Shown here in pieces: positions 1 through 6,814 of a stretch of 12,284 bases of DNA (position 1 is the first letter of the stretch; the number at the start of each line of letters is the position of its first letter). The notes under the pieces were generated by a model. The model did no database searches and was not told where the DNA came from. It saw only the letters and a list, made by a program, of their open reading frames with translations. The DNA is from Candidatus Binatia bacterium (GTDB lineage: Bacteria > Desulfobacterota_B > Binatia > UBA9968 > JAJDTQ01): positions 1-12,284 of the forward strand of contig JAJDTQ010000192.1 of the NCBI GenBank assembly GCA_022827045.1, given 5' to 3'. Made by a program: the position numbers and the translations under genes.

Positions 1-1
1 G

Positions 2-226
2 GGCTGCGTCGGCCCCAAGTCGATGCGGGTGGAAGAGGCGGAGGCCGTGGTGCGCGGGAAGAGCCTCGACGAGGCCGCGCAGCTCATGGCAGAGGCCGGC
101 GACATCGCCGGACGCGCGGCGGATGCCATCAGCGATCTCCACGGCTCCGCCGAGTACAAGGAACACATCGTCAAGGTCCTGTTGACCCGGGCCTTCAACG
201 ACATTCGCGCCGAGTTGGCCGGCTAG
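2..226 (+). CDS. FAD-binding (CoxM-like) subunit of a molybdenum hydroxylase, C-terminal fragment
   Basis: The gene enters from the left edge and ends at TAG 224-226. About 74 codons are visible, reading GCVGPKSMRVEEAEAVVRG and onward with no stop. The internal ATG at 23 is not the start, because the frame is open and conserved upstream of it. The sequence fits the C-terminal domain of the flavoprotein subunit of CO dehydrogenase/xanthine dehydrogenase-type enzymes (CO_deh_flav_C): a 'GxxPxxxxEAE' segment, an alpha-helical 'SLDEAAQLMAEAGD' stretch and a terminal 'YKEHIVKVLLTRAF' helix. In this family the subunit carries FAD and passes electrons from the Fe-S subunit to an acceptor. The next gene, 41 bp downstream, is the matching Fe-S subunit, which strongly supports the call. 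The substrate cannot be inferred, because the catalytic subunit that would go with it lies outside the window or is elsewhere. Confidence 0.8.
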   Translation, partial: GCVGPKSMRVEEAEAVVRGKSLDEAAQLMAEAGDIAGRAADAISDLHGSAEYKEHIVKVLLTRAFNDIRAELAG

Positions 227-253
227 CCGGCGGACACGGGAGCAACCAGGAGC

Positions 254-258
254 GGAGG
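254..258 (+). promoter_or_regulatory. Shine-Dalgarno of the Fe-S subunit gene
   Basis: GGAGG lies 9 nt upstream of the ATG at 268, and a second GGAG at 249-252 precedes it. This supports the ATG at 268 as the start. Confidence 0.6.
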
Positions 259-267
259 CCAGCGGCC

Positions 268-762
268 ATGGCGGACAGAGAACGGCAGACCCTACCGTTA
301 TCGTTCAACGTGAACGGGACTCGCTACGACATCGAGGTGGAGCCGCACGAGCTTCTCCTGGACGTGATTCGCAAGCGGCTGGGCCTCACCGGCGCCAAGC
401 GGTCCTGTGACGTACAGGTCTGCGGCGCCTGCACGGTCCTGCTGGACGGGCGCCCCGTGAGCTCGTGCACCCTGCCGGCCTTCGAGGCCCGGGACAAGGA
501 CGTGCTCACCATCGAGGGGATGGCCCAGGACGGCAAGCTGCACCCCATTCAGGAGGCGTTCATCGAGTACGGCGGCTTCCAGTGCGGCTTCTGCACGCCC
601 GGGATGATCCTCACCGCCAAGACCCTGCTGGACGAGAACCCGGACCCCACCGAGGAAGAGGTCATCGAGTACATGAACGGCAACATCTGCCGTTGCACCG
701 GCTACAAGAAGATCGTTGAGTCCATCATGGGGGTGGGGAAGGCCGGCGAGGAGGCCTCCTGA
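268..762 (+). CDS. [2Fe-2S] (CoxS-like) small subunit of a xanthine dehydrogenase/CO dehydrogenase family enzyme
   Basis: This 164-residue protein has the length and the two-domain layout of the iron-sulfur subunit of molybdenum hydroxylases. The N-terminal plant-type ferredoxin domain has Cys47, Cys52, Cys55 and Cys67 within 'SCDVQVCGACTVLLDG'. The C-terminal helical [2Fe-2S] domain has Cys106 and Cys109 ('GFQCGFCTPGM') and Cys141 and Cys143 ('ICRCTGY'). All eight cluster ligands are present. In the family, this subunit relays electrons from the Mo-pterin site to FAD in the cytoplasm. The 'CDVQVC' form differs from the more common 'CGxGxC' but keeps the Cys spacing. It follows the CoxM-like gene by 41 bp, probably in one operon, and no large subunit follows it, so the large subunit may lie upstream of the window. 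A bidirectional terminator lies 38 nt past the stop. The family is certain; the substrate is unknown. Confidence 0.95.
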   Translation: MADRERQTLPLSFNVNGTRYDIEVEPHELLLDVIRKRLGLTGAKRSCDVQVCGACTVLLDGRPVSSCTLPAFEARDKDVLTIEGMAQDGKLHPIQEAFIEYGGFQCGFCTPGMILTAKTLLDENPDPTEEEVIEYMNGNICRCTGYKKIVESIMGVGKAGEEAS

Positions 763-800
763 GCGCGCGTCGATTCTCCCAATCACTGCTGATCAGACTG

Positions 801-834
801 AAAAGGGCAGGTGTCGAACGACACCTGCCCTTTT
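801..834. terminator. Perfect bidirectional intrinsic terminator
   Basis: This is a perfect inverted repeat with 16-bp arms (801-816 and 819-834) around a central AA. One end is an A4 run and the other a T4 run. The GC-rich stem (GGGCAGGTGTCG) is therefore followed by U-rich sequence whichever way it is transcribed. It sits between the stop of the Fe-S subunit (762, plus strand) and the stop of the convergent ABC permease (865, minus strand), where a shared terminator is expected. Confidence 0.85.
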
Positions 835-864
835 CGTTGTCAGCCGGCGTCCTGAGTCCGGATA

Positions 865-1794
865 TCAGGCCCGGATCTCCGTCCGCATGAACTTGATGTA
901 GGCGATGCCGAAGCACACGGCCACCAGCGCCACCAGCGTAAAGAACATGGGCAGGATCAACCGCAGGCTCTGCCCCAGATTCAGCGGCGTGATCAGCAGG
1001 CCTTCCAGTTGGCCGAGCTGTTCCGGCAGGATCGGCACGAGGCTCCGCGCCACCGGGTTCAGCAGCAACCGCACCGATTCGGTGTAGAGCAGGCTGGGCG
1101 ACATGCGCGCCAGGACGGTCTCGATGGTTGCAAGCCGGGTCACATCCTCCGCCGTTTGGGGATTCGGGACAATCAGTCCCGCCACGAACCCGGCCAGCAC
1201 GCCGATGAAGATTCCCAGGAAGAGCCAGATGGCGATGGACGCCAGCGCCGCGGTCACGGTCCTCCTGAGCAGCATGGACAACAGCATGGCCAGGGCCAGC
1301 CAGAAGCCCGTGTACGTGATGCCGATGATGGCGAAGAAGAGCATCCGCCAAAGCTCTTCGGCGTTGGGCAGAAAGCCGATGAGGGTAATGCCGAGGCCGA
1401 TCACCACCAGCACGATCGACACCCAAAGGATCGCCAGGGTGGTCAGGCCGGCCAGGAACTTGCCGTTGATCAGGCTGTCCCGGTAGATGGGCTGCGACAG
1501 CACCCGGCTCAGCGTCCCCCGCCCGTACTCGCCGCTGATGCTGTCGAATCCCAGGGTGATGCCCACCAGCGGACCGAAGAAGCCCAGGAAGGTGGCAAGG
1601 GAGAAGAAGAAGGATTCGATGGTGAGCAGCCGGAGAAAGACCTGTTCCGTCGGGTTGCTCTGCACCTCCGCCTGGATCGCCTGTCCGGACAGATAGACCG
1701 CCAGGACCCCGGGCAGCATGATGAGAGCGAGCAGGATCATGAACCGGAGGCTGCTGAAATGATCCTGGAGCTCTTTCCAAAAAACCACGGGCAT
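865..1794 (-). CDS. ABC-2 type transporter permease
   Basis: This 309-residue integral membrane protein has about six predicted helices (roughly residues 18-37, 63-83, 115-142, 150-176, 183-209 and 277-301). It carries the cytoplasmic signature of ABC-2 permeases, 'FDSISGEYGRGTLSRVLSQP' followed by 'YRDSLINGKFL', at about residues 83-114. This matches the NosY/GldF-like group that pairs with a single cytoplasmic ATPase. The partner ATPase gene ends just 2 nt upstream of this ATG. A good Shine-Dalgarno lies inside the end of that gene, so the two are probably translationally coupled. It is the last gene of a three-gene operon. The transported substrate is unknown. The gene ends 31 nt before the shared bidirectional terminator. 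ABC-2 permease is secure; nothing indicates the cargo or whether the system exports or performs membrane work. Confidence 0.9.
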   Translation of the reverse strand: MPVVFWKELQDHFSSLRFMILLALIMLPGVLAVYLSGQAIQAEVQSNPTEQVFLRLLTIESFFFSLATFLGFFGPLVGITLGFDSISGEYGRGTLSRVLSQPIYRDSLINGKFLAGLTTLAILWVSIVLVVIGLGITLIGFLPNAEELWRMLFFAIIGITYTGFWLALAMLLSMLLRRTVTAALASIAIWLFLGIFIGVLAGFVAGLIVPNPQTAEDVTRLATIETVLARMSPSLLYTESVRLLLNPVARSLVPILPEQLGQLEGLLITPLNLGQSLRLILPMFFTLVALVAVCFGIAYIKFMRTEIRA

Positions 1795-1796
1795 GG

Positions 1797-2725
<929 letters not shown>

Positions 2726-2729
<4 letters not shown>

Positions 2730-3955
2730 CTCCGTCCCAACCGGATGAAGACCGCCGCCAGCGCCAGCACCACCACGGCCACGATGAAGGCTCCGATCCA
2801 GCCCCAGATGGTCGGCGTTGACACGGTGACCCTGAAGTCGATGGACTTGCTGGATTCGGGGCTGTTGGTGGTCACGGCGAGCATGTAGTCGCCGGCCACC
2901 GCCCGGTCCGGAGCGGTGATCTCCATCTTGACCTCGCGGACCTCGCCCGGGTTCAGGGAGTCCACCTTGTCGGGATTGAAGTTGACCTCCCACTGGTCCG
3001 GCTTGGACGAGATGAACGCGAGGTTGTTCAGCGGCGCCGTGCCGGCATTGCCGATCAGGAAATCGATCTGGGACTCTTCTCCGGCGGTCACGGCCGCGTT
3101 GAGCCGGCCCGTCGCGGTGCCCATGTTCAAGACCCGGGTGCCGGCCAGCGTGACCTTGAGGTCGGCCTGGGCGGTGAAGTTGCCCGAGCGCGCCCTCACG
3201 ACGATGGGGAAGTCGCCGGGGTCCCCGAGCTGCGGCGGCTGTATCTCCACGCTCAGGGTCTCGGACGAATCCTTCTTGAGGGCGATGGACGATATCTGCG
3301 TGTCTTCGAACTGCGGCTTGATCCGCACCACCCAGCCCGGCGGCGCCTGGGCGGCCAGGGCGGTGGTCAACGGGTTGTCGGTCTCGTTCTTGAGATCGAT
3401 GCCGAACTTGAAGGTCTGGTCGCTGGTGCCGCTCAGCACCGGGTACTGGCTCTCCATCTTGAGCCCGCCGGTGTCGACCTTCTTGGCGGAGACCCGGAAG
3501 GCGACCTTGACGTTGTCCGTCTTCTCGCCCTTGCTGTCCTTGGCGGTTACCCCCAACTCGTAGTCCCCCGGCTCCACGTTGTCAGGGAGCTTCACCTTCA
3601 ACTCCAGGGTCGTGTTTTTCCCGCCCTGGACCATGATGCCGCCCACCGGAAAGCTCGGGTACCTCGAGTGAAAACCCGCGGTCCACCCTTCGGGCAGCGA
3701 TGTGGCCTCCAGTGTCACCCGCACGGATGCCTTTCTCGGGTTGACGACCTCCGCGTCCATTTCGAATTCCTGACCCGGCCCCACGGTGATGTTGTTGTAG
3801 GCCATGATCAGTTCGAACGGTTCCTTTTGATCGTCCGGAATGTCCTGTTGCGTGGCCGCCGTTTCCGAGGTCTCGTGCGATGTCCCCGACAGCGGCCAGA
3901 AGGCCACCAGAGCGGCGAGCAACAGCCAGACAAGATGAGCCCTGCGAATCCTCAT
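2726..3955 (-). CDS. Secreted, membrane-anchored NEW3/Ig-like repeat protein of an ABC-2 operon
   Basis: This 409-residue protein has an N-terminal signal sequence (basic MRIRRAH, then a hydrophobic stretch to about residue 24). Three beta-rich, Ig-like repeats follow (about 48-155, 165-270 and 275-378), then a single C-terminal transmembrane helix (about 383-405) ending in RLGRR. The repeats share a pattern: '..PGWTxxF..', an 'LxPGExxxxxxxIxxP' strand pair, then 'GDYxLxVTxxS'. This is characteristic of the NEW3 (NPCBM-associated) domain and the COG1470 membrane-protein group. Most of the protein should therefore lie outside the cytoplasmic membrane, tethered to it. It is the first gene of the operon and overlaps the ATPase start by ATGA. 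A role as the periplasmic partner or substrate receptor of the ABC pair is inference. The start at 3955 is chosen over upstream in-frame codons because of a GGAGG 7 nt away and the signal peptide. Confidence 0.85.
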
Positions 3956-3962
3956 AAACCGA

Positions 3963-3967
3963 CCTCC
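3963..3967 (-). promoter_or_regulatory. Shine-Dalgarno of the NEW3-repeat gene
   Basis: GGAGG on the minus strand lies 7 nt before the ATG at 3955. It selects this start over the longer in-frame reading that begins at 4048. Confidence 0.65.
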
Positions 3968-3985
3968 AGGTTTTGGTTTCCATAT

Positions 3986-4014
3986 AGTTAAGCACGAGTT
4001 GAGCATGTCGACAA
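3986..4014 (-). promoter_or_regulatory. Possible sigma70-type promoter of the NEW3-ABC operon
   Basis: On the minus strand, TTGTCG (4014-4009) and TTAACT (3991-3986) are spaced by 17 nt. This lies in an AT-richer patch about 30 nt upstream of the start codon. An alternative -10 is TATATG, a few bases downstream. The match is only partial and was judged by eye. Confidence 0.35.
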
Positions 4015-4147
4015 CGTTAGTCGAACACGGGCGGCGTTTGCGCGCCATTCCGGTCCACTACGCGGGCTTGGAGCACGGCATCGGCGGTTCCGCCGGATTT
4101 CATAACTTACTGTTATTGCGTTAACTTTGCAGCCGCCCTCACCCCAA

Positions 4148-4194
4148 CCCTCTCCCAGAGGGAGAGGGGGTCGTTCGCTCTCCCTGCGGGAGAG
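4148..4194. repeat. Two adjacent CT/AG-rich hairpins, possible dispersed repeat and terminator of dtd-trmL
   Basis: The first hairpin has perfect 9-bp arms CCCTCTCCC/GGGAGAGGG (4148-4156 and 4160-4168) with an AGA loop. The second has 7-bp arms CTCTCCC/GGGAGAG (4178-4184 and 4188-4194) with a TGC loop. Outer sequences (ACCCCAA to the left, AAGGGG to the right) could extend the pairing across both. The pair begins 10 nt past the trmL stop on the minus strand. Motifs of the form 'CCCTCACCCxxxCCCTCTCCC' are a commonly seen intergenic repeat in many high-GC bacterial genomes. No long T-run follows, so a role in termination or mRNA 3'-end protection is inference. Confidence 0.6.
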
Positions 4195-4203
4195 AAGGGG
4201 CGG

Positions 4204-4656
4204 CTAGAGTCTCCCGAGCTGCCGCAGTCCCTCGTAGAGCACGATGGAGACCGCGTTGGCGAGGTTCAGGCTTCTCACCGCCGGGTTCATCATCGGAATG
4301 AGGTAGCTGTCGGCCTCGTTGGCGTCCAGGAGGCTTTCCGGCAGGCCGCGCGTCTCGGGTCCGAAAACGAGGAAATCTCCCTCTCGGAAGCGGACGGAAA
4401 CATAGGACTTGGCCGCCTTTTTGGAAAAGAACAGCAACCGCGCTCCGCCGTGGCGGGCGGTGAATTCCCCCCAGGAACCGTGCACCCGGAGGTCCACGTG
4501 GGGCCAGTAGTCGAGACCGGCCCGCTTGAGGTGCTTGTCGTCGATCTCGAAGCCCAGCGGCTCGACGAGGTGCAATGTGGTCCGGGTGGCCGCGCACAGC
4601 CGCGCCACCGAGCCCGTGTTGGGCGGAATCTCCGGTTCGTACAGCACGACGTTCAT
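4204..4656 (-). CDS. trmL: tRNA (cytidine/uridine(34)-2'-O)-methyltransferase TrmL
   Basis: This 150-residue protein is a minimal SPOUT-class methyltransferase with the length and motifs of TrmL: 'LYEPEIPPNTGSVARLCAAT' (5-24), 'EPLGFEIDDKHLKRAGLDYW' (32-51), 'FGPETRGLP' (98-106), and the knot-forming 'RSLNLANAVSIVLYEGLRQ' (128-146). TrmL methylates the 2'-OH of the wobble base 34 of certain tRNA-Leu isoacceptors, using SAM. ATG 4656 is preferred because the family usually begins directly with the NIVLYEPEIP-like strand. A GTG two codons upstream (4662) is the alternative. No strong Shine-Dalgarno is visible. The gene lies 22 nt after the dtd stop, probably in one operon, so translation may rely on coupling. 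Both products act in translation. The call is secure. Confidence 0.94.
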   Translation of the reverse strand: MNVVLYEPEIPPNTGSVARLCAATRTTLHLVEPLGFEIDDKHLKRAGLDYWPHVDLRVHGSWGEFTARHGGARLLFFSKKAAKSYVSVRFREGDFLVFGPETRGLPESLLDANEADSYLIPMMNPAVRSLNLANAVSIVLYEGLRQLGRL

Positions 4657-4678
4657 GGGCACTCGGCTGGACCGCGGC

Positions 4679-5140
4679 TCAGCGCTTCCTTCGCAATTCC
4701 GAGCTGTCGAGGAGGAGGGTTACCGGTCCGTCGTTCACCAGGGACACCTTCATGTACGCCTGGAAGGTCCCCGTGCGCACGGTGGGGCCGCCCGTGACGC
4801 GGAGTTTTTCCACGAAGTCCCGGTAAAGCCTCTCCGCCTGGTCGGGGGCGGCCGCATCCGTGAACGAGGGGCGCCGCCCCTTGCGGGTGTCGGCGTGCAG
4901 GGTGAACTGGGAAACCACCAGGATCTCGCCCCGGATGTCCGTGACGGAGCGGTCGAACTTGCCGGATTCGTCGGGAAAGATGCGCAGGTTCAGGAGCTTG
5001 TCCGCCAGGTATGCGCCGTCCTCTTCGGTGTCCTCCTTGCCGACCCCCAGAAGGACACACAGCCCGGGTCCGATGGCCGACACCGTCTCACCGCCGACAC
5101 TCACGTCCGCGCGTTCGACTCTCTGGAGCAGGATTCTCAT
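4679..5140 (-). CDS. dtd: D-aminoacyl-tRNA deacylase Dtd
   Basis: This 153-residue protein is full-length for bacterial DTD, which hydrolyses D-aminoacyl-tRNAs (and Gly-tRNA-Ala) in the cytoplasm to enforce homochirality. The N-terminus '[18 protein letters not shown]' aligns with the usual 'MxxxxQRVxxAxVxV'. The hallmark 'SQFTL' motif is at 77-81 ('[19 protein letters not shown]'). The C-terminal Gly-cisPro motif is in '[10 protein letters not shown]' (132-141). ATG 5140 is chosen because it begins exactly at the conserved N-terminus. The frame stays open upstream to 5317, but that extension reads into the palindromic element and has no family counterpart. It is followed by trmL at 22 nt. 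The upstream region is the divergent intergenic segment holding the 161-bp inverted-repeat element, which may separate or affect its promoter. The function is secure. Confidence 0.96.
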   Translation of the reverse strand: MRILLQRVERADVSVGGETVSAIGPGLCVLLGVGKEDTEEDGAYLADKLLNLRIFPDESGKFDRSVTDIRGEILVVSQFTLHADTRKGRRPSFTDAAAPDQAERLYRDFVEKLRVTGGPTVRTGTFQAYMKVSLVNDGPVTLLLDSSELRRKR

Positions 5141-5465
5141 GACGGCAGGGAACGTCGAGAGCGCCGTCTTCCTTGACTTCCCGACACCGTTCCGACTAAC
5201 AATAGCCCCACGATTATTCAAGCGGGCTCGAGTGTCCTGTCTGGTTAATTCGCGCCATAATCTGCTTGTCTTTTTCGCCGTCGGCTGCGTTGCTCTTCCT
5301 CGCGTGGTGCCCGCCACTGCTCGTCATCGCGCCTTGCCGACGACGAAAAATCCTGCGCATCTTATGGCGCGAATTAACCAGACAGGACACTAGCCCTCCC
5401 GCAACCGCCGCCCGTGCGCGTACGGTTCAGTTGCCTGTTGATCCACCAGCCCAGCGTTCGATCCC
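5141..5465. other. Divergent intergenic region between dtd and the epimerase gene
   Basis: This 325-bp stretch has no credible gene. Half is the 161-bp palindromic element (5231-5391). The 90 bp on the dtd side should hold the dtd promoter, with a TTGAAT-like box on the minus strand near 5216-5221, but no convincing -10 partner was found. The 74 bp on the epimerase side has no clear promoter or Shine-Dalgarno. Confidence 0.6.
5231..5391. repeat. 161-bp palindromic element with 30-bp perfect terminal inverted repeats (MITE-like)
   Basis: The terminal arms 5231-5260 (beginning AGTGTCCTGTCTGG) and 5362-5391 (ending CCAGACAGGACACT) are exact reverse complements over 30 bp. The inner parts also pair imperfectly: TTTTTCGCCGTCGGC near 5271 faces GCCGACGACGAAAAA near 5335, and a GTGG/CCAC pair sits near the centre. 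The whole element could fold as one long stem. It has no coding capacity of its own. It lies between divergent dtd (minus) and the epimerase gene (plus), 90 bp and 74 bp from their starts. No clear target-site duplication is seen; CGAG and CTAG overlapping the ends match at only three of four bases. It fits a non-autonomous miniature element or a large REP/BIME-like repeat. Only one copy is in this window, so its repetitive nature is inferred. Confidence 0.8.
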
Positions 5466-6452
5466 ATGAGTACCATTGTGGTTACCGGAGCCTGCGGCTT
5501 CATCGGCTGGAAGGTGTGCGAGAAGCTCCTGTCCGACGGCGCGGCCGTCATCGCCGTTGACGATCTCAACGACGCCTATGACGTGCGCCTCAAGGAATGG
5601 CGCCTGACGCAGCTCCGGGGAAGGCCGGGGTTTTCGTTCAGCCGCGTGGACATCGGCGACCGGGAAGCAGTCAGGTCCTTCGGGCAGTCCGTGGAAGGAG
5701 CCGGCCCGATCGACGCGGCGGTGAATCTTGCGGCCCGGGCCGGCGTGCGGGGTTCGGTAACCGACCCGTGGGCCTACCTGGCCACGAACGTAACGGGAAA
5801 CCTGAACCTGCTCGAGCTCTGCAGGGAGCTGGAGATCGCGAGGTTCGTTCTGGCCTCCACCTCCAGCCTCTACGGCGAAGATACGCCGGCGCCCTTCAGC
5901 GAGGACGCCGATACCAGCAGGCCCCTCTCGCCGTATGCCGCCTCCAAGAAGGCGGCGGAGGCCATGGCCTACAGCTATCACTCCCTCCACGGCCTCGACG
6001 TCACGGTGTTCCGGTTCTTTACCGTCTACGGCCCGGCCGGCCGGCCGGACATGAGCCTCTTCCGGTTCGTGCAGTGGATCAGCGAGGGCAGGGAAGTGGC
6101 GGTCTTCGGCGACGGCACCCAGCAACGGGACTTTACCTATGTCGACGACGTCGCCAACGGGGTATTGGCGGCGCTTACCGCGGTGCATGGCTACGAGATC
6201 ATCAATCTCGGTTCGGACAACCCCATCGTGCTGAACGACGCCATCCGCCTGATCGAGGGACTCGTCGGCCGGGAGGCGTCCGTCCGATACCACGAGCGCC
6301 ACCCGGCGGATGTCGGGGTCACCTGGGCCGACATCTCCAAGGCCCGGCGCCTTCTCGGCTGGCAGCCGGAGACCGATTTCGCCGCCGGCGTGGGCGAGCT
6401 GGTGGAGTGGTACCGGCGAAACCGCGAGTGGGCCAGGGACATCGTGACCTGA
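5466..6452 (+). CDS. NAD-dependent sugar epimerase, probable UDP-glucuronate 4-epimerase
   Basis: This 328-residue short-chain dehydrogenase of the extended type begins with the NAD-binding 'TGACGFIG' (7-14). The catalytic set is the Ser/Thr cluster 'STSSLYG' (131-137) and Tyr157-x3-Lys161 in 'SPYAASKKAAE'. The segment 'FRFFTVYGPAGRPDM' near 182-196 is the hallmark of UDP-glucuronate 4-epimerases and close relatives, and 'RDFTYVDDVANGV' follows as in that group. Such enzymes make UDP-galacturonate, a precursor for capsule or lipopolysaccharide. The length is slightly below the usual 335-350. No other polysaccharide genes are nearby, so the pathway is not shown by context. ATG 5466 begins right at the Rossmann strand, though no good Shine-Dalgarno precedes it. 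A different NDP-sugar epimerase is possible. The superfamily is certain and the exact substrate is probable. Confidence 0.88.
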   Translation: MSTIVVTGACGFIGWKVCEKLLSDGAAVIAVDDLNDAYDVRLKEWRLTQLRGRPGFSFSRVDIGDREAVRSFGQSVEGAGPIDAAVNLAARAGVRGSVTDPWAYLATNVTGNLNLLELCRELEIARFVLASTSSLYGEDTPAPFSEDADTSRPLSPYAASKKAAEAMAYSYHSLHGLDVTVFRFFTVYGPAGRPDMSLFRFVQWISEGREVAVFGDGTQQRDFTYVDDVANGVLAALTAVHGYEIINLGSDNPIVLNDAIRLIEGLVGREASVRYHERHPADVGVTWADISKARRLLGWQPETDFAAGVGELVEWYRRNREWARDIVT

Positions 6453-6633
6453 AGAGGAGCGGTCCGTGGAGCCCACGGCTTGCCGGTGCTCGTGCGGCGG
6501 AATCTTTTCCGCGTCACGGTCGGAGTCGCCAATTTCCCGCTGTAATGCTAGAAACTCCGGGAAGGATCGTTTCCGCGGGATCCGCCCCCACCGGGGCGCG
6601 CTCACGCTTGCGAGCCGTTTCCCCACGCAAGCC

Positions 6634-6726
6634 GGAGAGGTGACCGAGTCTGGCTTAAGGTGCACGACTGGAAATCGTGTGTACCCCAAAAGGGTACCAG
6701 GGGTTCGAATCCCCTCCTCTCCGCCA
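6634..6726 (+). tRNA. tRNA-Ser (anticodon GGA)
   Basis: A complete class II tRNA folds by eye. The acceptor stem pairs GGAGAGG (6634-6640) with CCTCTCC (6716-6722), followed by discriminator G6723 and an encoded CCA (6724-6726). The D-arm contains the conserved GGCTTAAGG. The anticodon stem CACGA/TCGTG (6663-6667 and 6675-6679) encloses the loop CTGGAAA with anticodon GGA at 6670-6672. A long variable arm (GTACC...GGTACC around 6681-6698) is typical of serine tRNAs. The T-arm is AGGGG TTCGAAT CCCCT. It reads UCC and UCU serine codons. It lies alone between the epimerase and MFS genes. No integrated element or duplicated 3' end is visible nearby. Confidence 0.97.
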
Positions 6727-6814
6727 TCCAACTTGTTGATATCACAAACATTTCATGCAGGACGCTGCCTGGCGAGCCGATCGAGACGACGGCGTTCCCG
6801 GGAAAAGGAGAGTC

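Noticed and set aside
725..1780. A 351-residue minus-strand ORF overlapping the ABC permease
   Set aside because: It is an alternative frame of the same strand, rich in Gly, Pro, Arg and His with no membrane helices or motifs. The permease frame has clear ABC-2 features.
2730..2993. In-frame upstream extension of the ABC ATPase gene
   Set aside because: It lies entirely inside the NEW3-repeat gene in another frame and is Gly/Arg-rich. The conserved ATPase domain begins at ATG 2729, which forms an ATGA overlap.
6464..6478. A CCGTGG/CCACGG hairpin just after the epimerase stop
   Set aside because: Only six base pairs and no T-run follow. It could aid termination but cannot be told from chance in GC-rich DNA.
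5427..6731. A 434-residue minus-strand ORF opposite the epimerase gene and the tRNA
   Set aside because: Its N-terminus (EEGIRTPGTLLGYTRFPVV) is the well-known false protein produced by translating the antisense strand of a tRNA-Ser gene. The rest is the shadow of the epimerase gene, with Arg/Gly/Pro-rich composition.
6634..6814. Possible integration site at the tRNA-Ser gene
   Set aside because: No integrase gene, no duplicated tRNA 3' end and no change in base composition were seen downstream. The following gene is an ordinary MFS carrier.
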